A stretch of DNA of 41,708 nt, taken from NCBI GenBank assembly GCA_937891135.1, contig CALAFB010000063.1:1-41708 (forward strand), given 5' to 3'. Below the pieces are notes generated by a model. The model worked only from the letters and a program-made list of their open reading frames with translations. It was not told the DNA's origin and ran no database searches. The DNA comes from an uncultured Elusimicrobium sp. Lineage in GTDB: Bacteria; Elusimicrobiota; Elusimicrobia; Elusimicrobiales; Elusimicrobiaceae. Positions 1 through 7,562 of the stretch are shown in pieces; within the stretch, counting starts at the first letter, position 1; each line of letters opens with the position of its first letter. A program made the translations under genes and the position numbers.

Positions 1-538
1 CGTGTCCTTTATGTCCGGCAAAACCATAGCCGGGATACAACTTATCTAACACCGTCATATAATGGTCCCGCGTTACTTTGGCAATAATGCTAGCTGCCGC
101 AATCACGAGGGATTTTGCATCGCCGTCAATAACGGGGGTTTGGTTTAAGGGGAGTCCTTTCACAGGGTACGGTCCGTCTACTAAGGTAAAAGTTTCCGGC
201 ATTTTCAAAAATTTTTGGGCGGCCCGGCGCATGGCTAAAAAGGTAGCCTGCAAAATATTTAATTGGTCAATTTCGGCTGCGGTGGCGAACCCAACGCCGT
301 ATACAATGCCTCCGTGCGTGGTTAATTTTTTAAACAATTCTTCCCGTTTTGCTTCGGTGAGTTTTTTACTGTCATTGATGTCTATAAAGTATTGGGAAAT
401 AGAGGGGGGAATAAAACACGCACAGGCCACTACGGGGCCGGCTAAAGGGCCCCTGCCGGCTTCATCAATGCCAATTAAAAAATTGGTTTCTTGGGCAATG
501 GCCTGTTGTTTATCAAATTCCAGTAGGGGGCTTAACAT
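1..538 (-). CDS. rnhB: Ribonuclease HII, C-terminus cut by window edge
   Basis: RNase HII cleaves the RNA strand of RNA-DNA hybrids and removes single ribonucleotides from DNA. The reverse strand encodes MLSPLLEFDK, then the family signature IDEAGRGPLAGPVV near residues 22-35 with the catalytic Asp-Glu pair, then DSKKLT, later a LVDG block with another acidic residue, and the SIIAKVTRD block. The frame is open to position 1, so the C-terminus lies outside the window. The ATG at 538 has no Shine-Dalgarno but follows a TATAAT (545-550) by exactly 6 nt, so a leaderless mRNA is likely. That -10 overlaps the stop codon of the glycosylase gene upstream. Family assignment is very secure. Confidence 0.93.
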   Translation of the reverse strand, partial: MLSPLLEFDKQQAIAQETNFLIGIDEAGRGPLAGPVVACACFIPPSISQYFIDINDSKKLTEAKREELFKKLTTHGGIVYGVGFATAAEIDQLNILQATFLAMRRAAQKFLKMPETFTLVDGPYPVKGLPLNQTPVIDGDAKSLVIAAASIIAKVTRDHYMTVLDKLYPGYGFAGHKGH

Positions 539-544
539 ACATCT

Positions 545-550
545 ATTATA
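545..550 (-). promoter_or_regulatory. -10 element for leaderless rnhB
   Basis: On the minus strand TATAAT is preceded by TGT (extended -10) and followed by 6 nt and then the rnhB ATG. If the hexamer sits at -12 to -7, the A of ATG is +1. No good -35 is seen. The element overlaps the stop codon of the upstream glycosylase gene. Confidence 0.55.
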
Positions 551-1079
551 ACAATTCACGTGCGGGTGCGTACGGTTTTTTTAATGCGTCCTGCAGGATG
601 CGTTCCCAAATTTTTCGTTTTTCAAGGTACGAAAGTGTAGCATGGGCCGGGCTGGTGGAAGGAAGTATGTAAAAGGTTTTGTGGGATATATCCCCCTGGA
701 ACTTTTTGAAATAGCGTGCAGCGGCTTGTCCGTTAAAAAGTAACGTATGTACGGCGGGATATTTTTTAAACAAGGCCGGGAAATCATTCGGTTTCGGGTG
801 GGAAATGGCACTATCCAAGCTGCCGGTACGGGTACAAGTTGCCAAACTATCCCACAACCCTATTTGATGGGATAAGAGCGTATGTTTTTTATCGGTATAA
901 TTTAAGGGAGATCGCCCTTGTTCAAAAATATCAAAAATGAGTTTCCAAAATTGGTTATGTTTGTACGCATAATATTCTTGTGCCAATAAAGAGGCTTCCC
1001 CCGGCATACTGCCCACGATAAGCACACGGGTATGCAGGTTAATAACAGGTGCGAAACTGTGCAAATTCGGATTACTCAC
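546..1079 (-). CDS. DNA glycosylase of uracil-DNA glycosylase superfamily (hypoxanthine/deoxyinosine type, family 6)
   Basis: A 177-residue protein predicted to excise deaminated bases, probably hypoxanthine, from DNA in base-excision repair. The UDG-superfamily active-site block is GSMPGEASL near residues 23-31, followed by YYAYKHNQFWKL near 36-47, which matches the family 6 pattern of an Asn-bearing NQFW. The C-terminal block LPSTSPAHA near 139-147 matches the second catalytic/binding loop. The length is typical. The start at 1079 overlaps the end of the upstream secreted-protein gene by 8 nt, so the two are probably co-transcribed. Assignment to the superfamily is firm; preference for hypoxanthine over uracil is inferred from the family and not visible in the sequence. 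Confidence 0.85.
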   Translation of the reverse strand: MSNPNLHSFAPVINLHTRVLIVGSMPGEASLLAQEYYAYKHNQFWKLIFDIFEQGRSPLNYTDKKHTLLSHQIGLWDSLATCTRTGSLDSAISHPKPNDFPALFKKYPAVHTLLFNGQAAARYFKKFQGDISHKTFYILPSTSPAHATLSYLEKRKIWERILQDALKKPYAPARELL

Positions 1080-1983
1080 GGTTTAACGTAGAGGGAATGT
1101 CATAAGGAGTAACCGCAAAGTTGTGATCTTCTGTCAATTCCACTTTGCACCATACCGCAGTTTCGTGTATCATCAACGGAACTAGGACATGGGTAATTTG
1201 TGCGGCGGGGATTTTGTCGGAATATAATACTATTTCTCCGGATTGTTGTATCCCGTTTACGCCTACGATAACCAGCAGTTTTTTTTCATTTTTTGCCCGT
1301 TGGGTAGCCCAGTAAAGGGCTTGTTCGGGAAAGGAAGTTAAATTGATGGCCGGGCGAGCCGCCGATACATTACCGCGCATCCCGCCGGATATTGCTAGTA
1401 ATTTAGTAGTTGCATGGCTGCCTAAATCTTCAATACGCAGTCCGTTTTGCAAAATATTTTTCAACGCTTCCCCGTCGCAAGGTAATGCCATGCCGCGGTA
1501 CAGTACCCCTTCTTCTGCTACTAACGGAAGTTTTGCAGGCGGCGTTTGGTCCGTCGCTAAGTCCGTAAAATGAGTGACTTGAAAGGTATGTTGCGTATTT
1601 AAACCGGGTAATGTGGCCAATAATGTTTCGTGTTCCAAACGCACGGTTTCTTCTTGTCGTTGCTTTTCATCCCGTTTACGGCGTTGGCGTTTTAATTGCC
1701 ACGCTTTAAAATCGCGTTGTTTTTGCTCCAGCCAAGTGCGGGATGTTTGGGAGGCTAGTGTGGGGGCTGTTACATGGGCTTGTTGCACTACGGCTTGCGT
1801 ATAACGCAACTCCAGGCCGGCCGCTATATCATTCAGTCCTGCGGCGCGTAAAGAGGTTACGTGGCGTATTCCGATTAAGGACGGATTTACCGATGGTTTT
1901 GCTACCGGGCGGACCGGAAATTTTTGGGCAGCGGCCAGCGGGGCAACCCACACACACAGACAAAGTATCAGTATTTTTTTCAT
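1072..1983 (-). CDS. Secreted protein with a possible ADP-ribosyltransferase-like domain
   Basis: 303 residues. A clear signal peptide (MKKILILCLCVWVAPLAAA, cleavage near residue 19) is followed by a basic, charged helix rich in Arg, Lys and Gln (about 85-115). The C-terminal half (about 155-285) has a pattern like the R-S-E group of mono-ADP-ribosyltransferases: LYRGM near 161, then INLTSF plus ALYWA about 50-60 residues later, then SGEIVLYSDKIPA with a Glu. The fold and the three catalytic positions are inference from pattern only; no named family is recognised. It sits upstream of and overlaps a DNA glycosylase gene. The ATG at 1983 lies 6 nt after TATAAT and has no Shine-Dalgarno. It is certainly a real coding gene; the function is a hypothesis. 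Confidence 0.75.
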   Translation of the reverse strand: MKKILILCLCVWVAPLAAAQKFPVRPVAKPSVNPSLIGIRHVTSLRAAGLNDIAAGLELRYTQAVVQQAHVTAPTLASQTSRTWLEQKQRDFKAWQLKRQRRKRDEKQRQEETVRLEHETLLATLPGLNTQHTFQVTHFTDLATDQTPPAKLPLVAEEGVLYRGMALPCDGEALKNILQNGLRIEDLGSHATTKLLAISGGMRGNVSAARPAINLTSFPEQALYWATQRAKNEKKLLVIVGVNGIQQSGEIVLYSDKIPAAQITHVLVPLMIHETAVWCKVELTEDHNFAVTPYDIPSTLNRE

Positions 1984-1989
1984 ACTATT

Positions 1990-1995
1990 ATTATA
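1990..1995 (-). promoter_or_regulatory. -10 element for leaderless secreted-protein gene
   Basis: TATAAT on the minus strand, 6 nt, then ATG at 1983. No Shine-Dalgarno lies between. The spacing is identical to five other genes in this window. Confidence 0.55.
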
Positions 1996-2089
1996 AGCAA
2001 AATATTCTTTTTATAACAGGGTCAAAAGACCTAATTTAAAGTGGGTCTTATGCTTTATTCTTGCGTCCCGGGCGGGGGGTTTAGTACAC

Positions 2090-2095
2090 TATAAT
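2090..2095 (+). promoter_or_regulatory. -10 element of the msbA-nadE operon
   Basis: TATAAT lies 26 nt upstream of the msbA ATG, leaving a short leader that carries GGAAGGA. No clear -35 is found at 16-18 nt. This is a leadered promoter, in contrast to the divergent leaderless gene at 1983. Confidence 0.5.
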
Positions 2096-2121
2096 ATACC
2101 TTACTGTAGGGAAGGATTTAT

Positions 2122-3891
2122 ATGAAAAAACTGTTGGCACAAAATACGTTAGTTAAAAATTTTAAACGGATGTGGCCGTATATTAAACCCTATTGGTTCC
2201 GGGCGCTTATCGGCGTGTTACTTACCATTCCGGTGGGCGCGTTAGACGGCGTAGTGGCCTGGTTTTTAAAACCGTTTATGGATAAAGTAATGGTAGAAAA
2301 GCAGATGCATTTCTCCAATATGATCCCGTTTTTAATTGTAGGGTTTACCATTTTACAAGGGGTGCTTATTTACGCATCTAACTATTTAAATACGTGGGTA
2401 GCCAATAAAATTACCATTGGGGTCAAGCGTAAATTATATGCCAAATTGCTTTCTATGGACACCTCTTATTTTGACCAAAATAACTCGGGTACGATTTTAT
2501 TTCGTTATTCTACCGATGCGGAAACGGCTTCTACGGGGCTCATTGATAATACCAAACAATTTTTATCTAAAACATTTTCGTCTATTGCGCTAGTGTGTGT
2601 GATGTTGTATAACTCGTGGCAGTTGGCCTTGATTGCCGTAGCGGTACTGGCGTTATTTGTGTATCCCATGTCGTTAGTACGCCGGAAAATGAAAGAAATT
2701 TTAGGGCGTATGGTTACTAATTTTTCTGAAGTAATTACTTCGTATAATGAAACCTTCGCCGGTAATAAAACCATTCGTTCGTTTACGCTGGAAGATACGT
2801 TTCGCCGTCGTTTCCACCAAGTAACAGATATATCGTTTTCGTTAGCCATGAAAATGGTTAAAAACACCAACTGGCTTTCGCCGCTTATGCACATTATTAT
2901 GTCTATTGGGGTAGCGTTTGTAATTTGGTACGGCAGTTATTTGATTGTCAGCGGTAAGATTACCAGCGGTAACTTTGTGGCATTTGTGGCCGCCTTAATG
3001 ATGTTATACACGCCGTTAAAATCCGTTGGCAATAACTACATTGCCATTCAAAATTCCTTTTTAGCCATAGACCGTATTTTTGAAATTTTGGACTTGCAAC
3101 CTACGATTGTGGACCAGCCTACCGCCAAAACCGTTACGTCCGTGAATAAGGGCTTTACGTTTGACCATGTCTGTTTTGAATACGTCCCGGGGCGGGAAGT
3201 ATTACACGATATTAACTTAGATATTCCCGTCGGTCAAACGGTTGCCCTGGTGGGTAATTCCGGCGGGGGGAAAACTACGGTTTCCGCTTTAATTCCGCGT
3301 TTGTACGAAGTTACTAAAGGGGCCGTTAAGTTAGACGGCAGCGATATTAAAAACATCCGCCAGGAAGATTTGCGTAAGTTAATTGCGATGGTATTCCAGG
3401 ATAACTTTTTATTCTCGGGTACGGTGCGGGAAAACGTTTTGTTGGGCAACGGAAACGCCACCGAAGAAACTATTTGGGCCGCGCTTAAAAATGCGTGTTT
3501 GGATGATTTTGTAAAAGGCCTTCCGCAGCAGTTAGATACGGAAATTGGCGAGCGCGGCATTTTACTTTCCGGCGGTCAAAAACAACGCTTGGCGATTGCA
3601 CGTGCGTTTGTGAAAAATGCCCCGGTGGTTATTTTGGACGAAGCCACCAGCGCGCTGGATAATAAATCCGAGCGCGTGGTGCAAGAAGCCCTGGATAATT
3701 TAATGAAAAACCGCACCGTTATTGTGATTGCCCACCGTTTGTCTACGGTGCAAAACGCAGATAAAATTGTGGTCATTAACGACGGACAAATTGCCGAACA
3801 AGGCACACATGAAGAATTGTTAAAAAAGAAAGGCGCGTATGCCGCCTTATATGCCATGCAGTTTAAAACCGTTCCGCAAACAGCCCAGTAG
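2122..3891 (+). CDS. msbA: ABC exporter, MsbA-like lipid/drug flippase (half-transporter)
   Basis: 589 residues with fused membrane and ATPase domains, as in type IV ABC exporters. The N-terminal half (about 20-310) holds six hydrophobic segments. The nucleotide-binding domain (about 340-580) has Walker A GNSGGGKTT near 377, Q-loop VFQDNFLF near 420, signature LSGGQKQR near 481, Walker B VVILDEATSALD near 500 and the H-loop in IAHRLS near 536. All catalytic positions are intact. It would act as a homodimer in the inner membrane. In a secretin-bearing Gram-negative cell, flipping of lipid A core is the best guess, but peptide or drug export cannot be excluded. The start is set by GGAAGGA before the ATG. 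nadE follows after 9 nt. Confidence 0.85.
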   Translation: MKKLLAQNTLVKNFKRMWPYIKPYWFRALIGVLLTIPVGALDGVVAWFLKPFMDKVMVEKQMHFSNMIPFLIVGFTILQGVLIYASNYLNTWVANKITIGVKRKLYAKLLSMDTSYFDQNNSGTILFRYSTDAETASTGLIDNTKQFLSKTFSSIALVCVMLYNSWQLALIAVAVLALFVYPMSLVRRKMKEILGRMVTNFSEVITSYNETFAGNKTIRSFTLEDTFRRRFHQVTDISFSLAMKMVKNTNWLSPLMHIIMSIGVAFVIWYGSYLIVSGKITSGNFVAFVAALMMLYTPLKSVGNNYIAIQNSFLAIDRIFEILDLQPTIVDQPTAKTVTSVNKGFTFDHVCFEYVPGREVLHDINLDIPVGQTVALVGNSGGGKTTVSALIPRLYEVTKGAVKLDGSDIKNIRQEDLRKLIAMVFQDNFLFSGTVRENVLLGNGNATEETIWAALKNACLDDFVKGLPQQLDTEIGERGILLSGGQKQRLAIARAFVKNAPVVILDEATSALDNKSERVVQEALDNLMKNRTVIVIAHRLSTVQNADKIVVINDGQIAEQGTHEELLKKKGAYAALYAMQFKTVPQTAQ

Positions 3892-3900
3892 GAGTTTTGT

Positions 3901-4647
3901 ATGAATTTCAATGCCAAACAAGTAAAACAAGACCTGGTGCGCTGGCTGCAAGATACGTTTGCTACGCAAGGATCCGGCTGCAAGGCCGTCATCGGTCTTT
4001 CCGGCGGGAAAGACAGCACGTTAGTAGCCGCGTTATGTGTAGCGGCGTTGGGTAAGGAACGCGTTATCGGCGTGTTAATGCCAAACGGAACCCAACAAGA
4101 CATTGATGATGCCCGCGCCGTGGTTCGTCATTTAGATATTACGTCTTATGAAATCAACATTCAAGCGGCATATCAAGGCATTTTAACAGAAGTATCCGGG
4201 AAGGTTACACCCACGGAGCAAACCAAAATCAATTTAGCCCCGCGGCTTCGTATGGCTACGCTGTATGCGGTGGCACAATCGGTCAACGGGCGTGTGATGA
4301 ATACGTCTAATTTATCGGAAGCGTGGGTAGGTTATTCTACGCGCTACGGGGACGGCGCGGGGGACTTTGCCCCGCTGCTGCACCTTACCGTAACCGAACT
4401 TAAACGGTTGGGGCGGGAATTAGCCTTGCCATTGTACCTGGTAGATAAAACTCCGTCGGACGGACTAAGCGGCAAAAGCGACGAAGATAAATTGGGCTTT
4501 ACGTATGCCGTGCTGGACCAATATATCCGCACCGGCGTATGCACGGACCCGGTTTCCAAAGAACGCATAGACCGTTTACACGCGCAAAACCGTTTTAAAC
4601 AATTGCCGATGCCCTCTTTCCCATACACCCCTGCATTCAAATCATAA
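3901..4647 (+). CDS. nadE: NH3-dependent NAD+ synthetase
   Basis: 248 residues. It makes NAD+ from deamido-NAD+, ATP and ammonia as the last step of NAD biosynthesis. The ATP pyrophosphatase P-loop is IGLSGGKDST near 31-40. NTSNLSEAWVGYSTRYGDGAGDF near 130-152 contains the family block that binds substrate and ATP, and the later PSDGLSGKSDEDKLGF block (about 181-196) is the mobile loop of ammonia-dependent enzymes. No glutaminase (nitrilase) domain is present, so it must use free ammonia. It lies 9 nt after the ABC exporter stop with GGAG as Shine-Dalgarno, so the two are co-transcribed, although no pathway link between them is evident. Confidence 0.93.
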   Translation: MNFNAKQVKQDLVRWLQDTFATQGSGCKAVIGLSGGKDSTLVAALCVAALGKERVIGVLMPNGTQQDIDDARAVVRHLDITSYEINIQAAYQGILTEVSGKVTPTEQTKINLAPRLRMATLYAVAQSVNGRVMNTSNLSEAWVGYSTRYGDGAGDFAPLLHLTVTELKRLGRELALPLYLVDKTPSDGLSGKSDEDKLGFTYAVLDQYIRTGVCTDPVSKERIDRLHAQNRFKQLPMPSFPYTPAFKS

Positions 4648-4729
4648 AAATAAATAAACAATCCCTAGAAAGACATGCTATACACGTAGCCAGGAGGATT
4701 CTGCCAGATTTTTTAATACACAAAACACC

Positions 4730-4771
4730 CCAATAACAAGGTAAAACGGGGGCGGGGCTGCCTTGTATTGG
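4730..4771. other. Imperfect hairpin between convergent nadE and dut
   Basis: CCAATAACAAGG at 4730-4741 pairs with CCTTGTATTGG at 4761-4771, with one bulged A. It lies between the tails of nadE (+) and dut (-). No T-run follows on the plus strand, so it is at best a weak nadE terminator or 3'-end stabiliser. Confidence 0.35.
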
Positions 4772-4774
4772 AAC

Positions 4775-4804
4775 AAAAAAACAGGCGGATGATAAGTCCA
4801 CCTG
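4775..4804 (-). terminator. Rho-independent terminator of dut
   Basis: On the minus strand CAGGTGGA pairs with TCCGCCTG (one A-C mismatch) around a 7-nt loop, followed at once by seven T. It sits 25 nt beyond the dut stop. Confidence 0.75.
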
Positions 4805-4828
4805 GTAAATCTATTTTAAGACCTAAAT

Positions 4829-5242
4829 TTATTTCCCGGTAGAGCCGAACCCGCCGCTGCCGCGTTCGGTGCCGGAGAGTTCCCCTACTTCCTCAAACGT
4901 CGGGTAAAGCGTAGGAAATACCACCAGTTGCGCTACTTTTTGCCCGGCTTCAAACACAAATTCCGTATCGTTTAAATTATACATACATACAATCAGTTCC
5001 CCGCGGTACGGGGCATCCACTAAGCCGGCCATTGCCTTAATGCCTTTGCTCTCTACGGAACTTTTACCCCAAATAATGCCGGAGGTATTTTCCGGCAGTT
5101 CCACGGCAATCCCGGTATGCACGTATGTAATACGCCGTGCGGGCAGCACGGTGCGTTCTAAAGCAAATAAATCCGCCCCCGAATCCGTCGGGTGGGCACG
5201 CAATGGCAGTTTCGCGCGCGGGTCTAGTTTTTTAACATGCAT
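4829..5242 (-). CDS. dut: dUTP diphosphatase (dUTPase)
   Basis: Hydrolyses dUTP to dUMP and pyrophosphate, which keeps uracil out of DNA and feeds dTMP synthesis. All trimeric dUTPase motifs are present: DSGADLFA (motif 1, about 20), WGKSSVESKGI (motif 2, about 57), GLVDAPYRGEL (motif 3, about 73, with catalytic Asp) and RGSGGFGSTGK (C-terminal motif 5). The frame opens at 5266, but I place the start at the ATG at 5242, which gives 137 residues and has GAGGA 8 nt upstream. The 5266 start would add eight poorly conserved residues and overlap the upstream gene by 17 nt. It follows the HEAT-repeat gene and is followed by a strong terminator, so it ends that transcription unit. Confidence 0.93.
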   Translation of the reverse strand: MHVKKLDPRAKLPLRAHPTDSGADLFALERTVLPARRITYVHTGIAVELPENTSGIIWGKSSVESKGIKAMAGLVDAPYRGELIVCMYNLNDTEFVFEAGQKVAQLVVFPTLYPTFEEVGELSGTERGSGGFGSTGK

Positions 5243-5249
5243 ACATTCC

Positions 5250-6281
5250 TCACAGTAATTTTTCAATTTGCACTAACGTATGTTGGGCATACGGCTGTTC
5301 TTCGGGCGTGCCGTGCTGGGCCAGGGCCGAAATCGGCGCAATTAAGCCCTTTAACAACCGGGTATCAAAATCGTGTTCGGTGGAATACGTAAACGCATCC
5401 GGGGTGGCCAGTACGCTAGCCATATAGGCAGCCGCCCGCAACGCATTGATACGTTCATGTTGGTTTTTAGAGGCCAAGGCCGCGCGCAGCGTTTCTACGC
5501 TGTTTCCGGTCATAAATCCCAAGGCCAACGCATAAGTAGCGGCCGGGTCTTTTAGGTACGGCGTTTTTAAGCCTTTCGCCGTGCTTTCCAAGGCCAAGTC
5601 CGGCGTTTTGGCAAGGGCCATTGCGAGTTGGGTTTGTACAGAGGGGTCTGTTTCTTTTTGGACGCGTTTTAATAACACGTTGACGGCTGCTTGCGTGTGC
5701 AAGGTTCCCAGCCAAGTAGCGGCGGCGGCACGGACTTGCGGGTCCGTATCTGCCGCTGCTTTTTTTAAGAACGCAAGTTGCTGGCGGGGTGTTTGCGCTA
5801 TCAAATTCATCGCGCGCTGGGCCAATGGTTCATCTAACGTAAACAGACGGACAATATCCGCTGTATGAGTCGTATCTTCCGGGTGGACAAGCGCATATGC
5901 ACCGGCTCCATAGGCCCGTAACAGCGGGTCTTGGGCGTTGCGGGTTTCTTCCAGTATCGGCATTAGTTCTTCATACACAGAACCCATAGAGGTTAAAATA
6001 ACCGCCGAAAAGGCCGTTTTTAGTGGGTCTGTTCCTTGTAAAATCAAATTTAATAGGGCGTTCTCAGCCGAAGGGGCCGGGAGAATTTTTACCAAACTGG
6101 CTCCGGCGGCAAATACGGTGTTAGCGTCGCGTGCCGTGCGGAATAAATAAAGTACTTGTTCGGTTTGGGCCGGGGTACGGTAGGGCTGCTGCAGGAGAGT
6201 TGCCAAACCGTTCGCCGGAAGTTGTGCCGTTGCCGGCCACGTAAAGATAAAAACCAGCCATAAAAAGAAATATTTTTTCAT
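5250..6281 (-). CDS. Exported HEAT-like repeat protein
   Basis: 343 residues. The signal peptide (MKKYFFLWLVFIFTWPATAQ, cleavage near residue 19) is followed by an almost entirely helical, Ala/Leu-rich sequence with recurring units of about 35 residues. Examples are TDPQVRAAAATWLGTLHTQAAVNVLLKRV and TDPSVQTQLAMALAKTPDLALE, typical of HEAT/PBS-lyase-like scaffolds. Such periplasmic repeats mediate protein-protein contacts; no catalytic motif is seen and no partner can be named. The ATG at 6281 has no Shine-Dalgarno and lies exactly 6 nt after an extended -10 (TGC-TATAAT), so the mRNA is predicted leaderless. dut follows downstream in the same unit. Confidence 0.8.
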   Translation of the reverse strand: MKKYFFLWLVFIFTWPATAQLPANGLATLLQQPYRTPAQTEQVLYLFRTARDANTVFAAGASLVKILPAPSAENALLNLILQGTDPLKTAFSAVILTSMGSVYEELMPILEETRNAQDPLLRAYGAGAYALVHPEDTTHTADIVRLFTLDEPLAQRAMNLIAQTPRQQLAFLKKAAADTDPQVRAAAATWLGTLHTQAAVNVLLKRVQKETDPSVQTQLAMALAKTPDLALESTAKGLKTPYLKDPAATYALALGFMTGNSVETLRAALASKNQHERINALRAAAYMASVLATPDAFTYSTEHDFDTRLLKGLIAPISALAQHGTPEEQPYAQHTLVQIEKLL

Positions 6282-6287
6282 AGGTTT

Positions 6288-6293
6288 ATTATA
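6288..6293 (-). promoter_or_regulatory. -10 element for leaderless HEAT-repeat gene
   Basis: The minus strand reads TGC-TATAAT (extended -10), then 6 nt, then ATG at 6281. It lies just downstream of the hairpin that ends the small ORF at 6345. Confidence 0.55.
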
Positions 6294-6299
6294 GCAATT

Positions 6300-6319
6300 A
6301 TCCGGCTTGCGGGCCGGAT
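6300..6319 (-). terminator. Possible terminator after the 55-residue ORF
   Basis: ATCCGGC pairs with GCCGGAT around a 6-nt loop, 26 nt past the stop of the small ORF. The following T-run is weak, so termination is only suggested. Confidence 0.4.
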
Positions 6320-6344
6320 CAATTACAAGGGTGTAAAACGTCCG

Positions 6345-6512
6345 TTATTTGCTGGTGAGTGCTTCGGCAATATGTTCCGGCACAATGGGCTGCTTTTGGC
6401 GGGGACGTGCGGCGGGGTGTTTAGAATAAATCTGTAAATCTGTTTCGTCCTGCAACACAACAATTTTAGTACTGCCTAGGGATAATAAAAAACGCAAATT
6501 GGGGGATTTCAT
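6345..6512 (-). CDS. Small protein of unknown function (55 aa) beside the putative origin
   Basis: The reverse strand encodes MKSPNLRFLLSLGSTKIVVL, then an acidic stretch (QDETDLQIYSK), a basic stretch (PAARPRQKQ) and PIVPEHIAEALTSK. The ATG at 6512 has a strong AAGGAG at a good distance, which is the main reason to accept so short a gene. No signal peptide or membrane segment is present; the protein should be soluble and roughly neutral to basic. I do not recognise it. It is the first gene left of the DnaA-box cluster and points away from it. It is not rpmH, which often lies beside origins. Confidence 0.6.
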   Translation of the reverse strand: MKSPNLRFLLSLGSTKIVVLQDETDLQIYSKHPAARPRQKQPIVPEHIAEALTSK

Positions 6513-6606
6513 AATAAACTCCTTACAAAAAAACTTTCTTTATTTTATTAAAGCGGATTTGGCAGGTTTACGCAAGGGAAATTTGGACCTGTTTTTTTCT
6601 AGGTCC

Positions 6607-6895
6607 TGTGGATAGGTCTATAAAAATACAGTACATTTAGCACAAAAACGGATAGTTGTCAACAGTTTTTTAAAAAAATAGAAAAAATAAGCCAAAAATA
6701 CTTGTTTTCTGATTTCTACGTCGTAAATAAGGCGTAAAAAATCAACATTTTAAGGAGCGGATTTACAAGTTATCCACAAAAAACTGTACTTATCCACAGG
6801 TTCTGCTCCAACGATTTTTTTAAGTCTGTTTAAATGCCCCGTTAAAACCGGGAATTTACGGCGCAGGCGGCCCAGTTATCCACAGGTTATCCACA
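6607..6895. other. Putative chromosomal replication origin (DnaA boxes plus AT-rich region)
   Basis: Four perfect TTATCCACA boxes lie on the plus strand at 6770-6778, 6790-6798, 6876-6884 and 6887-6895. TGTGGATAG, one mismatch from a minus-strand box, is at 6607-6615. The last two boxes are 11 nt apart start to start and the first two 20 nt, that is, about one and two helical turns. Between the lone minus box and the cluster is an AT-rich stretch (about 6655-6760, with runs of A and T) suited to unwinding. The gap 6513-6959 holds no other gene. Genes to the left are mainly minus and to the right mainly plus, as expected of leading-strand bias. No dnaA, dnaN or recF is adjacent. Box identity is seen; origin function is inferred. 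Confidence 0.75.
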
Positions 6896-6959
6896 ACTGT
6901 TGAAAACTTGGTTTACAAAGCGTGTGTATTTTTTTATAATACAAACAGGAGGGCCTTTT

Positions 6960-7484
6960 ATGAATAAATTTATTTTCGGCTTGTATGCAATCCTGCTGAT
7001 AACGGCTTGTTCTTCTCAGCACAAAATAGATGACCGCCCGCGCGTGGCCGAGCCGGACCCGTATGTGGCCATCGCCGAGCGGGAAAATTACAAACTGTAC
7101 AAGCAAGATATTCAACAGATGTACACGTCTAAAAAATTGCCCTCTATCAATTTTGATTTTGACTCTATCCACCCGCCGGAGTATGCCTATCCGTTTATGG
7201 ATAAACTTATTACCTTGCTGCAGGAAAAACCCACCTTGCACCTCATTTTAGAAGGCCATTCGGATTCGCTCGGTTCCGAGGAGTACAATTATTGGCTCTC
7301 CGGTGCACGGGCAGCCGCGATGAAGTCTTATATCGTTAGCCGTGGCATCCAGGCGGACCGCATCCGTATCCATGCTTATGGCAAGACGCGGCCTGTGTCG
7401 CTGGACCAATCCCAAGAAGGCCGCCGTGCCAACCGCCGGGTAGATTTTAAATTGACCACCCGCCGCTGGAAATCCATTTTTTAA
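6960..7484 (+). CDS. pal: Pal-like OmpA-family peptidoglycan-associated lipoprotein
   Basis: 174 residues. The N-terminus MNKFIFGLYAILLITACSS has a lipobox LITAC with the lipidated Cys at residue 17, so the protein is anchored in a membrane, probably the outer one. The OmpA C-terminal domain (about 60-170) begins INFDFDS and has EGHSDSLGSEEYNYWLSGARA, AYGKTRPV and RRANRRVDF, including the Asp and Arg that contact diaminopimelate in peptidoglycan. It would tether outer membrane to cell wall. The open frame begins upstream at 6900, but AGGAGG just before 6960 and the signal sequence decide the start. tolB and tolA are not nearby. A strong terminator follows. Confidence 0.85.
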   Translation: MNKFIFGLYAILLITACSSQHKIDDRPRVAEPDPYVAIAERENYKLYKQDIQQMYTSKKLPSINFDFDSIHPPEYAYPFMDKLITLLQEKPTLHLILEGHSDSLGSEEYNYWLSGARAAAMKSYIVSRGIQADRIRIHAYGKTRPVSLDQSQEGRRANRRVDFKLTTRRWKSIF

Positions 7485-7504
7485 CAGATTGAATGATAAG
7501 AACG

Positions 7505-7529
7505 GCCCCCGGTTTAAAACTCCGGGGGC
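7505..7529 (+). terminator. Terminator after the Pal-like gene
   Basis: GCCCCCGG (7505-7512) pairs with CCGGGGGC (7522-7529) around a 9-nt loop and is followed by a T-rich stretch. It separates the Pal-like gene from the convergent pilin gene. Confidence 0.75.
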
Positions 7530-7562
7530 TGCTTTGTTTAGAAGTTGATAAAGGATCATTCA

